The position numbers and the translations under genes were made by a program. The notes beneath the pieces were generated by a model. The model was given only the letters and a program-made list of their open reading frames with translations, did not search any database and was not told the origin of the DNA. A stretch of DNA of 64,000 nucleotides from Emticicia soli (lineage in GTDB: Bacteria; Bacteroidota; Bacteroidia; Cytophagales; Spirosomataceae). Below are positions 33,178-42,359 of the stretch, piece after piece; positions within the stretch are counted from its first letter, which is position 1, and every line of letters begins with the position of its first letter. Where the stretch lies: assembly GCF_037860775.1 (NCBI RefSeq), contig NZ_JBBEWC010000009.1:248001-312000 (forward strand). Reading direction: 5' to 3'.

Positions 33178-34089
33178 ATGAAAATAGTTTTTATGGGGAC
33201 GCCAGAGTTTGCAGTTGCAAGCTTGCGTAAATTGGTAGAAAATGGTTGTGAGGTAGTTGCAGTGGTAACAGCGCCTGATAAACCTTCGGGTAGGGGGCTA
33301 AATGTGCACCAAACGCCCGTAAAGCAATATGCGGTTTCGCAGGGGATTCCGGTATTACAGCCGGAGAAGCTGAAGAATCCTGATTTTTTGGAACAGTTAA
33401 GTGCTTATAAGGCTGATTTACAGGTAGTTGTGGCATTCAGAATGCTGCCAGAAGTAGTATGGAAGATGCCAGCAAAAGGTACTTTTAACCTGCATGGGTC
33501 GCTTTTGCCACAATACCGTGGTGCAGCACCTATCAACTGGGCTGTAATTAATGGCGATACCGAAACAGGTGTAACAACTTTTTTTATCAAACAAGAAATT
33601 GATACAGGCAATATCATATTTGTAGATAAAGAGCCTATCCACCTGCACGATAATGCAGGTACGGTGCATGATAGATTGATGGAGCGAGGCGCCAATCTGG
33701 TATTGAAAACTGTAAAGGCTATCGAGTCTGGTAGTTATCCGCAGTTACCGCAGGCAACAGATATTGAGCTACGCCCTGCACCGAAGATTTTTAAAGAAAC
33801 CTGCGAGATTGACTGGAATCAACCTGCCGAAAAAGTGCATAATTTTATCCGTGGGCTTTCGCCTTATCCGGCTGCCTGGACAACCCTATCGGGTAAAATG
33901 TGTAAAATCTATCTGTCTGAGTTGACTGATATAGAAGCAGAAGAAATACCAACAGGGGAAGTTAAGACTGACGGAAAGACTTTTCTGGCATTTAAGTGCG
34001 CTGATAAATTGCTTAAAATAAAAGAAGTACAAATTGAGGGGAAAAAGAAAATGGGTACTGAAGATTTTCTGAGAGGATTCAGGTTATAA
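33178..34089 (+). CDS. fmt: Methionyl-tRNA formyltransferase
   Basis: The protein has 303 residues. It starts KIVFMGTPEFAVASLRKLVENG and has the formyltransferase core FNLHGSLLPQYRGAAPINWAVINGDTETGVTTF, with the catalytic Asn-His-Asp set (Asn in FNLHGS, Asp in QEIDTGNI). It adds formyl to initiator Met-tRNA. The C-terminal domain binds tRNA. It is monocistronic, divergent from greA, and closed by the terminator at 34108. Confidence 0.96.
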   Translation: MKIVFMGTPEFAVASLRKLVENGCEVVAVVTAPDKPSGRGLNVHQTPVKQYAVSQGIPVLQPEKLKNPDFLEQLSAYKADLQVVVAFRMLPEVVWKMPAKGTFNLHGSLLPQYRGAAPINWAVINGDTETGVTTFFIKQEIDTGNIIFVDKEPIHLHDNAGTVHDRLMERGANLVLKTVKAIESGSYPQLPQATDIELRPAPKIFKETCEIDWNQPAEKVHNFIRGLSPYPAAWTTLSGKMCKIYLSELTDIEAEEIPTGEVKTDGKTFLAFKCADKLLKIKEVQIEGKKKMGTEDFLRGFRL

Positions 34090-34107
34090 AATTGTATAAC
34101 ATAACAC

Positions 34108-34144
34108 AAAAGCCTTGCTTTCTGAAAGATAGAGCAAGGCTTTT
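34108..34144. terminator. Intrinsic terminator after fmt
   Basis: AAAAGCCTTGCT (34108-34119) and AGCAAGGCTTTT (34133-34144) are perfect 12-base arms with a 13-nt loop. The next gene (34156) converges, so it probably serves both. Confidence 0.88.
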
Positions 34145-34155
34145 CTATTTTAATA

Positions 34156-35472
34156 TTACATCATAACTGGAACTGTAAATTTGGCAGAGATAAACATGAT
34201 TTTATGAGAAATCACGCCACATTTATCGTCAGAGATGTGTTCGGTACAAACAGAACCTGTAACTGAGCCTTTTACCACAGTTCGCCCATCAGCTTGATAA
34301 ATTTTATCAATAATTATCGTTCCTTTTTCGGTTCTCTCAGTTCTGCAGTGGGTATACTGTGAGATTCTTCCTTTCTCCTGCGAAGGATTGTAAGCACTTG
34401 CAAATGTATTAGTAGTATTGAAAGCGTATTGCCCGGGTGCAAAATTTTCGGTGTATAAGCGTAATGTGTTTGAGTGGTCATCTTCAAACATTAACAATAA
34501 TGCTCCTGCGCCATACGTAGCATTGATAGCAATGTTATTAGATTCTGAACCGCCTACACTAAATTTATTATCGGTCTCAACATAAAGATTACTAACCAAT
34601 AATAATTTAGCTGTACCAGCATGAGATAGTTCAATACTCAAAGCCACAGGGTTATAAGCATTGTTAGGCTTTTTGTGTGGGGCTGTGTACATGATAACAG
34701 CTTTATTCCCTTTATTAGCAAAACCTAATAAACCAGATGTCTGGTCTTTTGGCAAATCAGTAGTACAGTCTACTCCATTCAGATATATTTTCGAAATAAC
34801 TGTACGGTCAGCTATTACAGGAGAATTAAGCGGAACAAGTAAGCCATCTATGCTGTTAGGTTTGTCTGTCCAGGGCCATTCAGTATCTAAATATTCTACT
34901 TGTAGTTCTTTTGTTTGTTTTACTAATACTGTATCATATTCGGGAGTAAGGCGATAGTGGGTAATCATCGACCACCAACTAAAGTGTTTGATAGCACCAG
35001 TAAGTGTTTTCTGGGTTTTATTTACGGTTAAGGGGGCTGTCATTTGCCATACTTTGGCCTCGTCCTGAAAAGCCAGTGCCATATTATCCAGCGAAGCACC
35101 GCTTATTTCTTTGTTGTCGTAGTGGTAAGTAAAAGTAACAGGTTTAGCAAATTCGCTGCCGTCGGGTCCAAATTCGTACCCTATACCCACACCGCCCCAT
35201 GCTTTGTTTTCTACTGGCCTTATGGTAATGTTGGTTTCTTTGCTTAATGCACCAGCCGGAAAGGTTAGTGTAAGTTTACCATCAGCGGTAGAGATAGAGC
35301 CGCCTTGTGCACCAATCGTTTTTGAGGTAGTGGCTCCAAGTGGTTTACCTATTTCAGTAGGTGTTCCTTTGTCAGAGGGTTTGTCAGGATTAATATTACC
35401 ATTATCAATCTCACATGACAGCATTCCGAAGAATGCGAGTAAAATAATAGCAATAGCTTGTAAAGTTTTCAT
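34156..35472 (-). CDS. Lipoprotein with ZU5-like domain, function unknown
   Basis: The protein has 438 residues with lipobox GMLSC (Cys20). After a linker rich in Asp, Pro and Lys, TIGAQGGSISTADGKLTLTFPAGALSKETNITI and the following strands form a ZU5-like sandwich domain (about 55-175), often seen in cell-surface proteins. The remainder (about 180-438) has no recognised motif but is strand-rich and ends near HKIMFISAKFTVPVMM. A surface or periplasmic adhesion or scaffold role is possible but unsupported. It lies downstream of fmt on the opposite strand. Confidence 0.7.
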   Translation of the reverse strand: MKTLQAIAIILLAFFGMLSCEIDNGNINPDKPSDKGTPTEIGKPLGATTSKTIGAQGGSISTADGKLTLTFPAGALSKETNITIRPVENKAWGGVGIGYEFGPDGSEFAKPVTFTYHYDNKEISGASLDNMALAFQDEAKVWQMTAPLTVNKTQKTLTGAIKHFSWWSMITHYRLTPEYDTVLVKQTKELQVEYLDTEWPWTDKPNSIDGLLVPLNSPVIADRTVISKIYLNGVDCTTDLPKDQTSGLLGFANKGNKAVIMYTAPHKKPNNAYNPVALSIELSHAGTAKLLLVSNLYVETDNKFSVGGSESNNIAINATYGAGALLLMFEDDHSNTLRLYTENFAPGQYAFNTTNTFASAYNPSQEKGRISQYTHCRTERTEKGTIIIDKIYQADGRTVVKGSVTGSVCTEHISDDKCGVISHKIMFISAKFTVPVMM

Positions 35473-35635
35473 AAGTAATAGCTTTTCAAATAATTTTAAA
35501 TGATGTCAAAAACATACTACAAACTTAAAAAAGGGTAGGGGCTATATAAATATGCTATTACATGAATTGTATAATTGGCTGGTAGAAATGTATGATTAGT
35601 GTTATGAATTGGAAGACGATTAAGCTATTATTCAA

Positions 35636-35660
35636 CAAAAAAGGAGAGCAGCGCTCTCCC
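35636..35660 (-). terminator. Terminator of the LytTR regulator gene
   Basis: GGAGAGC and GCTCTCC (35643-35649, 35653-35659) form a 7-bp GC-rich stem with a 3-nt loop, followed on the minus strand by a T run. It lies 21 bp after the regulator's stop. Confidence 0.8.
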
Positions 35661-35680
35661 TAATTAAAAATGCTTATGTT

Positions 35681-36472
35681 TTACTTACCCATCCAGTTTT
35701 TAAAGTCACTCACTTTTTCTCGGCTTACCAAGGCTTGTTTGCCATGTATAGGGCGTAAAGAAAGTGCCAATCGATTGCCGAAATAAGGCTCCATTTTTTC
35801 TACAGTTTTGTGCGTGAGTATCATGCCTCTGTTAATTCTGAAAAAGCGTGCAGGGTCAAGTGTTTCTGCAATTTCGTCTAAAGTATAATCGACCAGAAAC
35901 TTCTGGTTGCTATGAGTAGTGAAGAAACTGTAACGTTCGTCGGTGAAGAAATAGGCAATTTCGCCTACTTCTACCGATAGTAGTTTCTGGTTTTGTTTTA
36001 CCAAAAAACGTTCACGGTATTCTGGCGTTGCGTGTATTTTTAATTCTTCCAATAGTTTTTTTATTCCACTCAACGAGTCCTGGGCGGGTTGTGCTGGCTT
36101 TGCTTTCAGAGCATCGTATTTGTTAAGACTCCTTTGTAAATCGTCTTTATGAACAGGTTTCAATAAATAATCAATACTGTTTACCTTAAATGCCTGTAAA
36201 GCATATTCATCATAAGAAGTAGTAAATATAACTGTGCTTTTTACCTCGGTGCGGTTAAAAATCTCAAAGCTCTGCCCGTCAGATAATTCAATATCTAAAA
36301 ATATAAGGTCAGGGTCGGGGTTTAGGTTGGCTCTGTTTGATTCCAGCCATTCAACTGTATCTTCTATACTATCAGTTACACCAATCACATTTATTTCAGA
36401 TGTAATCTCATTAATAATTTTCTTCAAACGTCGGACTGATAGTGCTTCGTCCTCAACAATCAATGCATTCAT
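35681..36472 (-). CDS. LytTR-type response regulator
   Basis: The protein has 263 residues from the ATG at 36472; a TTG two codons earlier is less likely. The receiver domain (1-120) has the phospho-acceptor Asp60 in LIFLDIELSDG and the switch Thr/Ser and Lys (TTSYDEYALQAFK, YLLKPVH). The LytTR DNA-binding domain (about 155-260) includes YRERFLVKQ, FFTDERYSFF and FFRINRGMILTHKTV. It pairs with the two LytS-type kinases encoded upstream on the same strand and probably controls local target genes, not identifiable here. Confidence 0.93.
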   Translation of the reverse strand: MNALIVEDEALSVRRLKKIINEITSEINVIGVTDSIEDTVEWLESNRANLNPDPDLIFLDIELSDGQSFEIFNRTEVKSTVIFTTSYDEYALQAFKVNSIDYLLKPVHKDDLQRSLNKYDALKAKPAQPAQDSLSGIKKLLEELKIHATPEYRERFLVKQNQKLLSVEVGEIAYFFTDERYSFFTTHSNQKFLVDYTLDEIAETLDPARFFRINRGMILTHKTVEKMEPYFGNRLALSLRPIHGKQALVSREKVSDFKNWMGK

Positions 36473-36512
36473 GTTCAACAGTTTTCTTAATTTAGTTTTT
36501 GATTATTCCTTT

Positions 36513-37643
36513 TCAATGAGCGGGACTTAATGTATAAGATTTTGGAATCAGAGGTAAAGTAACCGTAAAATAACTAGGGCCGTTTTCAATTAAAGGCTCG
36601 GCTATATTGGGTTGATTCTGTGCCAGTAAATGATATTTAGCCTGAATATTAGCCAAACCTATGCGTGTCGATTCCAGATTTTCTAAGCCTGATACATTCT
36701 TTTTTTGAAGATTGTTTTTGACTTGCAAAAGTCCGTCGGCTGTGCTGCTAATTTCTACTATTAATGGACGGCTCGACCTGATTACATTATGCTTAACGGC
36801 ATTTTCGACCAATAACTGTAAAGTAAGCGGAGGCAGAAGATATGCCCGATATTTTTCATCGACCATAATGTTAAGAGATATACCATTGCCATAGCGGGTT
36901 TTTAATAAATGGTAATACGATTCAATAAAGCCAAGTTCGTTATTGAGCGAAGTAAGATGATTTATATTGTCTTCATCAATCGTCGACTGATTGGTTTGTA
37001 GTAAATACCTATACACACGTGCCATTTGGTCTACAAATTCTTCTGCTTTTTCGGCGTCTTCGGCAATCAGGGTAGAAAGTGAGTTGAGGCTATTGAATAA
37101 AAAATGTGGGCTTATCTGTGCTTTCAGGCTTTGCAACTGGCCTTGTATGGTTTCTTTTAGTAGTTTTTCTTTATTAAATTCATGGTGTTTCCAATGCCCT
37201 AGCGAATGAAAAGTTTCTTGTATAACCATTGTTAATACAATAGCCATCATATTTACAACATAAATAATGAGCAAGGTTTTATAACTAAGTGTAGACCCAA
37301 AAAGCTTGAATTTAACATATAGTATAGCAACTAAGGTAAGGAATATACCCGATAAAACAGCGTGTGTTACTACTGAAACAGCTACCCGCTGAATGGTCTG
37401 ATTAAGGCCTGAATACCGCTGTGCCAGAATGGTGTTAACACGGTTTTGAATAAGAAAAGTAGAGGTAAGAATGACACTATTGAGCAAAGTAGCTCCTATA
37501 AAAGTCTTAATATCTGAAAAATACCCCGAGCCTACCAACAAATAGCTGAAAAACACCAGAAACACAGGCATAGTCAGGGCGTACGACCACTTTGTTTTGG
37601 CTTCAGGTTTTGCGGTAAGACTATTTAAAAAACGATTCTTCAT
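36513..37643 (-). CDS. LytS-type sensor histidine kinase, copy A
   Basis: The 376 residues have about four N-terminal membrane segments, then the His_kinase phosphoacceptor region QISPHFLFNSLNSLSTLI (His180) and an HATPase domain with the N box in LLVENAVKHNV. No PAS or large periplasmic sensor domain is present. It is 40 bp upstream of the LytTR regulator, so it is the likely cognate kinase. A paralogue of nearly the same layout follows at 37763. Confidence 0.92.
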   Translation of the reverse strand: MKNRFLNSLTAKPEAKTKWSYALTMPVFLVFFSYLLVGSGYFSDIKTFIGATLLNSVILTSTFLIQNRVNTILAQRYSGLNQTIQRVAVSVVTHAVLSGIFLTLVAILYVKFKLFGSTLSYKTLLIIYVVNMMAIVLTMVIQETFHSLGHWKHHEFNKEKLLKETIQGQLQSLKAQISPHFLFNSLNSLSTLIAEDAEKAEEFVDQMARVYRYLLQTNQSTIDEDNINHLTSLNNELGFIESYYHLLKTRYGNGISLNIMVDEKYRAYLLPPLTLQLLVENAVKHNVIRSSRPLIVEISSTADGLLQVKNNLQKKNVSGLENLESTRIGLANIQAKYHLLAQNQPNIAEPLIENGPSYFTVTLPLIPKSYTLSPAH

Positions 37644-37762
37644 AGGGTACTATTCTCAAAACATATTTTCTTTCATTTTTAACAAAAATAACCAAATCAG
37701 AGCGCTATTATACTCATTGTCTTGTATCAACCTACATAAAAAATGTATGAATTGAGAATTTA

Positions 37763-38818
37763 TCAAGACAAATTGCTCAACTCTCGTTCTTTTATTAGAG
37801 GTAGAATAACCTTAAAAGAGCCATTTTTCTCAATCACCTCTACAGGTTCATCACATAAAAAACTGTACTTGGCTATAAGGTTTGAGAGTAGTGCTTCTTG
37901 TGTATCTAAAGATCTGATTTTTCTTTGCAGATTGTTTTGTACCTGTATGCTTCGGTTGGGTAAAACGTCTATAGTAATAATCAAAGGCTTACTAACCGAC
38001 ATCATGTTGTGTTTAATGGCATTGTCAACCAGATTCTGAAGGCTTAAAGGCGACAGAATAATACCTGAATATTGTGTAGCAGACGGAAAGTTAAATTGTA
38101 GCCCTTCGCCATAGCGTACTTTTAAAAGTCTTGCATATGTTTCCAGAAATTCGAGCTCGGTACTTAAGCAAGCATATTCAACTTTGGCAGCTTGTAGCAT
38201 GTAGCGATAAATTCTGGATAGGTCTTCTACAAATATTTCAGCTTGGTCTTTATCTTCACTGATTAAAGACGATAAAGTGTTAAGGCTATTGAACAAAAAA
38301 TGCGGATTTACCTGCCCTTTAAGGGCATCGAACTGTTGTTGTAGGGCAACACGCTCCAGCTTTTCGCTTTCGGTCTGGTTTTGTTTCCATTTTTCAAAGG
38401 CATAAAATAAGCCTAATGCCGAGCATAGAAAAACATCGAAGAAGATACCCAGAATCATGATAGGCCATATTTTATCCCATACAAAATCTACCTTAAGGTA
38501 AGGAATAATGCTATAAGCCCATACATCAAATGCGGCCAGCAACATGGTGATGTTACCAACCAATACGAGCATTACAAGCAGGCGTATTGTAGTTTGATGA
38601 AAATGCGGAAATTGAACTATAGCCCACCTTATTGCCAAGGTAAGCATTACAATAGAAAACCAATATAAAGCAAAAACAAGGGCTGTTGCAAGCAAGAATG
38701 TTTTTAAGTCAGAAAAGTAACTATCACCAATAAAGTAATAGTTACCTGCGACAAAAAAGATGGGCATCATAGCCAGATGATACCACCATTCATATTTTGA
38801 AAAGAATCTGGGCCTCAT
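37763..38818 (-). CDS. LytS-type sensor histidine kinase, copy B
   Basis: The 351 residues have about four membrane segments, GQVNPHFLFNSLNTLSSLI (His173) and NLVDNAIKHNM. It shares the same architecture and local motifs with copy A (GDSYFSDLKTF / GSGYFSDIKTF near the start), so the two probably arose by tandem duplication. The 119-bp gap between them shows no terminator. It may signal to the same regulator or act as a heterodimer partner. Confidence 0.9.
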   Translation of the reverse strand: MRPRFFSKYEWWYHLAMMPIFFVAGNYYFIGDSYFSDLKTFLLATALVFALYWFSIVMLTLAIRWAIVQFPHFHQTTIRLLVMLVLVGNITMLLAAFDVWAYSIIPYLKVDFVWDKIWPIMILGIFFDVFLCSALGLFYAFEKWKQNQTESEKLERVALQQQFDALKGQVNPHFLFNSLNTLSSLISEDKDQAEIFVEDLSRIYRYMLQAAKVEYACLSTELEFLETYARLLKVRYGEGLQFNFPSATQYSGIILSPLSLQNLVDNAIKHNMMSVSKPLIITIDVLPNRSIQVQNNLQRKIRSLDTQEALLSNLIAKYSFLCDEPVEVIEKNGSFKVILPLIKERELSNLS

Positions 38819-39004
38819 GAATTTTACTGCAACGTATATCAGCTAATCTTCAAAAATAGTTAATTCTTTTACTACCTTATTATGCCTAATGTTCTATTTC
38901 GTTATTTTTATGTATGAATTGCGAAAAAAGCTGTATGATTTGTAAGATAAGTGTGTGGATATGAAACCAAAGTGAGCTATTACAACCCACTTAGGCCCAG
39001 AGTA

Positions 39005-39439
39005 TTATTGCTTGGTACATACCAACGTAAATGGCTCGTTGTCGCCGTCTACACTACTAATAAACAATCTGTCTCCCTTTATTTGTCCTACTTTTTTGCC
39101 ATTGTACATCAAATCTGTTGTACCATTGCCCGGCGATAGTATTACGCCTTTTACTAGTTCTACCATAAACTCATCGTTAGTAGTTTTCTGGCGCATATTC
39201 AGGTCTACATCAACAGTAAATTCGTCAGCACGAATCACTTTAACCGAACCTTTCACGCTTGTTTCAAGTGCCGGAATAGTCTCTCCCTGAAATTCTATTT
39301 CTGTAAACGAGTAATTACCTGCAACTTGTGCGGCGAGGTCTGGGTTGATTTTTTCTTTTTCTTTACAAGAGCTAACAAGTAAGGCTAGTGCGATAAAACC
39401 AACCATAATAGATTTTAATGAGTAATGTAATGCTTTCAT
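39005..39439 (-). CDS. Small lipoprotein, function unknown
   Basis: The protein has 144 residues from the ATG at 39439; the longer reading adds no signal sequence features. The signal and lipobox VSSC are followed by KEKEKINPD, then a beta-rich domain (YSFTEIEFQG, SVKVIRADEFTVDVDLN, GKKVGQIKGDRLFIS). It may belong to small lipocalin-like or lipid-binding-like folds, but no family is recognised. It stands divergent from the large PKD lipoprotein gene. Confidence 0.6.
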   Translation of the reverse strand: MKALHYSLKSIMVGFIALALLVSSCKEKEKINPDLAAQVAGNYSFTEIEFQGETIPALETSVKGSVKVIRADEFTVDVDLNMRQKTTNDEFMVELVKGVILSPGNGTTDLMYNGKKVGQIKGDRLFISSVDGDNEPFTLVCTKQ

Positions 39440-39774
39440 AATTGTAAGTATTTTTATTTTAATTAATTGGTACAACAAACCAGTTTTCTGCTGTGCATGT
39501 TTCCCGTTTGTTTCTGCAAAGATGTGCTGCTATACATCAATTCTTAAAAACTACCCTGCTTGAAATGCTTACTCTTATTGATGAATTGCGTGTTTTAATA
39601 CATAGATTGTATCTGATGTATGCTGTGCTGTATTGTAATAAAATAGGAGTTAAATAGCCATTTGAGCCACGAAATGAAGAAGAAACCCATGAAAACCTAC
39701 ATATTGCCTAATAAAACCATTATGCAATTCATAGCGGCATTATTACAATTAATGGTATAAAATCAGCACTTGAA

Positions 39775-39817
39775 CCACAAGCTTGTGGTATGCCCCTACA
39801 CCTTGTACATAGTTTTG
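39775..39817 (+). promoter_or_regulatory. Palindrome and -7 box ahead of the PKD lipoprotein gene
   Basis: The 458-bp gap 39440-39897 holds no gene. It contains a perfect palindrome CCACAAGCTTGTGG at 39775-39788 and TAGTTTTG (39810-39817, matching TAnnTTTG) 22 bp later. A GATTAA/TTAATC stem-loop lies in the leader (39849-39874). The palindrome sits close to the expected -33 position, so it may be a regulator site. Confidence 0.4.
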
Positions 39818-39897
39818 CAACACAAACAGTAGCCAACCAAAATTATGAAGATTAATAAGCAGGCTTGTTAATCTGCCTTTTTAAAAATTTATCAATT

Positions 39898-41385
39898 ATG
39901 AAAAAGTTAAACAAAATGAAACGCAAAACTATTATTACCTCTCTTACTTTGGCATTATTGAGTGCTGTACTCTTTTCTTGTAAAGAAAACGAAGAAGCAC
40001 CTAAGCCAGACCCCATTGTAAACGTAAAGGCTAACGCCGGAGCCGATCAGGACGTATTGCCCACAAAAGTAGCCACCTTAGATGGTTCTGCTTCAACAGG
40101 TAAGGAAGACAAAACTTATGCCTGGGCTATCATAAGCAAACCAAGCAACAGCACTTTGACTCTTTCACAACCAACAACTGTAAAGCCGACTTTTACGCCT
40201 GACATTGTAGGGTACTACGAATTTGAACTAACAGTAACAAGTGGCACCGAAAAAAGTCAGGATAGAGTAAGAATTAAGGCTGAATATACAGAGCCCATTA
40301 CGCTTGATAAACCGATTACTACTAAAACCCGTCTTTTTGATCGTTTTATAGACCCAGCCAAGCATGATTATCTGGTAACAAAAGATATTCCGGTAAGTGC
40401 AGAGTTGACAATTGACCAAGGAATTACGATGGCATTTGACCGTGATAAAAGTCTGAGTATTGAAGAAAAAGGTACTGTGAGTGCATTAGGTGTAAAAGAA
40501 CAACGCATCAGATTCACGGGCATACAAGCACAGAAAAGCTATTGGGCGGGTATAAAACTTTATTCGCCAAGCACAGCCAATGCCTTTGCTTTTGTTGACG
40601 TAGAATTTGGAGGAAGCCGCATTGCTTTTACTAATACCAAAGCAGGTTTGGCTATGTTTGGAAACAACAAGGCACAAATCAGTCTGTCAGACTGTAATTT
40701 TACGAGCAACGATGGCTATGGTTTATACGTGCAAATTGGTTCTACACTACGTGCTTTCCAACGCAATACATTTAAGAAACAAACAGAGGCAGGCATTTTG
40801 ATTGATGCTTATAATGCTACCATTTTAGATGCCGATTCAAAGTTTACAGGTGAAAACGGCCGTGATGTAGTAGAAATCAGTTCGTCAGACATTAAAAACG
40901 GACAAAACGTAAGCTGGCCTGCTTTTGCTGATAAAACACCGTATCGTCTGATGGGCAACATGGCTATCGAAACAGGCTGGACACTAAAACCGGGGGTAAC
41001 AGTAGAAGTAGCACGTGACGCTATGATTAGCATTAACCGTAATGGTTACCTATCTGCTAAAGGTACTACGGATAAAAAAGTAGTAATTACGGGTTCGTCA
41101 CGCAATACTGCTCATTGGAGAGGAATCATCGTTTACTCGGTAAGTAACCAGAATGTAATAGAAAATGCTGAAATAAGCGGGGGTGGTAGCGCAACTATCG
41201 TATCGGGTAAAAGAGCCGCTGTAACAGCCTATGGCAAAGGTGCAAGACTGACAATCAAAAGCACTCGTATCAGCAATAGTGGCGGCTACGGAATCATGTA
41301 CACTTCAGATGCCGAAATTAACGGCGATGCAGCTGCAACAAATACATTTGCAAGCAACGCTGATTCAAATCTATATAAATTGTAA
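39898..41385 (+). CDS. Large lipoprotein with PKD-like and beta-helix-like regions
   Basis: The protein has 495 residues from the ATG at 39898. Lipobox VLFSC is followed by a linker and a PKD-like domain (about 45-135: GADQDVLPTKVATLDGSASTGKE, YEFELTVTSG). Residues about 150-495 contain repeated short strands with FTGIQAQKSYWAGIKLY and ITGSSRNTAHWRGIIVY, consistent with a right-handed parallel beta-helix. Such proteins act at the cell surface, often with polysaccharides or as adhesins. A further lipoprotein gene follows 52 bp downstream. Confidence 0.72.
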   Translation: MKKLNKMKRKTIITSLTLALLSAVLFSCKENEEAPKPDPIVNVKANAGADQDVLPTKVATLDGSASTGKEDKTYAWAIISKPSNSTLTLSQPTTVKPTFTPDIVGYYEFELTVTSGTEKSQDRVRIKAEYTEPITLDKPITTKTRLFDRFIDPAKHDYLVTKDIPVSAELTIDQGITMAFDRDKSLSIEEKGTVSALGVKEQRIRFTGIQAQKSYWAGIKLYSPSTANAFAFVDVEFGGSRIAFTNTKAGLAMFGNNKAQISLSDCNFTSNDGYGLYVQIGSTLRAFQRNTFKKQTEAGILIDAYNATILDADSKFTGENGRDVVEISSSDIKNGQNVSWPAFADKTPYRLMGNMAIETGWTLKPGVTVEVARDAMISINRNGYLSAKGTTDKKVVITGSSRNTAHWRGIIVYSVSNQNVIENAEISGGGSATIVSGKRAAVTAYGKGARLTIKSTRISNSGGYGIMYTSDAEINGDAAATNTFASNADSNLYKL

Positions 41386-41393
41386 GAAACATA

Positions 41394-41421
41394 AGCAGGT
41401 GGATGCTCCCATCTACCTGCT
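41394..41421. terminator. Weak stem-loop after the PKD lipoprotein gene
   Basis: AGCAGGTGGATG (41394-41405) pairs with CATCTACCTGCT (41410-41421), 11 of 12. No T run follows, so it may only pause or protect the message before the next gene. Confidence 0.45.
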
Positions 41422-41437
41422 ATTACTGATATAAATT

Positions 41438-42196
41438 ATGAAATTGACTATATATTTTTTATTAGCAAGCTTACTTACAATAGCCTGCGAGCGCAGCATT
41501 CTGATAGAACCCGGCCCAATTGAAGAGCATGATATTAACAAAATAGAGAAGGGTTTTGTAAAAGGAAAAGTTGTTGATAGCCAGAACAAACCTATTGCCA
41601 ATGCCAAAATTGTTGCCAACAGCCTTGATTACGAAGATGCCATAATTAGCTACTCTGATAACAAAGGTAACTATAGAATAAAACTGCCGACTGGTATAGC
41701 CTCGGGTTCTTTTTATGTAAGAGGAAGCGTGAAAATGAAGTTTAACGGACAAGAGTATTTTCTGGCTCTTTTTACAGAAAACGACGGACAGTTTTCGCCT
41801 TATGATGGTGCTATTAAAAACCTTAGATTGAAAATTACAGGCAAACGCACAGGGAATTTTGGCGATGATGGTTTTTATGGTGGTACACTTGAAATGCACC
41901 ATGACTTTGACACAATAGAGAAAGAAAACATAGAACTCACATTAATACCTGATGGTACATTGGTTGACGGTAGCACCGGACAAACACTTGTGCGCCGTTT
42001 TGCCGCCGATGATTACAGAATATATGATATTCCCATAGGTAAATATAAGATTACGGCAAAAGACGTAAGCAATGGCAAAAAACTAAAGGTGAAAATAAGA
42101 TATGATGAGAAAGATTACAGCGAATCAACTACCGGCGTTTTTCTACCACCTTACGAACTAGCCGAACATTATGAAATGACATTGTTAGTTAAGTAA
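41438..42196 (+). CDS. Lipoprotein with carboxypeptidase-regulatory-like domain
   Basis: The protein has 252 residues, with lipobox LTIAC. Residues about 40-120 (VKGKVVDSQNKPIANAKIVANS, SYSDNKGNYRIKLPTG) form a carboxypeptidase-regulatory-like (CarboxypepD_reg) sandwich domain common in Bacteroidota surface proteins. The second half has a further strand-rich region (PDGTLVDGSTGQTLV, YRIYDIPIGKYKITAKD) without a family. It is likely co-transcribed with the preceding lipoprotein and ended by a T-rich terminator. Confidence 0.7.
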   Translation: MKLTIYFLLASLLTIACERSILIEPGPIEEHDINKIEKGFVKGKVVDSQNKPIANAKIVANSLDYEDAIISYSDNKGNYRIKLPTGIASGSFYVRGSVKMKFNGQEYFLALFTENDGQFSPYDGAIKNLRLKITGKRTGNFGDDGFYGGTLEMHHDFDTIEKENIELTLIPDGTLVDGSTGQTLVRRFAADDYRIYDIPIGKYKITAKDVSNGKKLKVKIRYDEKDYSESTTGVFLPPYELAEHYEMTLLVK

Positions 42197-42259
42197 CAAA
42201 ATCTTGTAGCTCAGTAGTACTAAACAGGTTTCCCACACAACTATATTCATTGAATTTCT

Positions 42260-42292
42260 AAAGTATTCTTCTTTTTGGAGAATACTTTTTTT
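42260..42292 (+). terminator. Intrinsic terminator before the S10 peptidase gene
   Basis: AAAGTATTCT (42260-42269) and AGAATACTTT (42279-42288) form a perfect 10-bp stem with TTTTTT after it. Confidence 0.8.
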
Positions 42293-42328
42293 ATATATGA
42301 TATTTTCTTGCGTACCCACAAATTTTTC

Positions 42329-42336
42329 TATTTTTG
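42329..42336 (+). promoter_or_regulatory. -7 box of the S10 peptidase gene
   Basis: TATTTTTG matches TAnnTTTG, 23 bp before the ATG at 42360. CTTG lies about 18 bp upstream of it. Confidence 0.5.
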
Positions 42337-42359
42337 CTTTCTCACAATTACCTGAACAC

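Noticed and set aside
39841..39878. Eight-codon leader peptide (MKINKQAC) ahead of the PKD lipoprotein gene
   Set aside because: It is too short to support, and no matching leader-control structure or regulated codons are visible.
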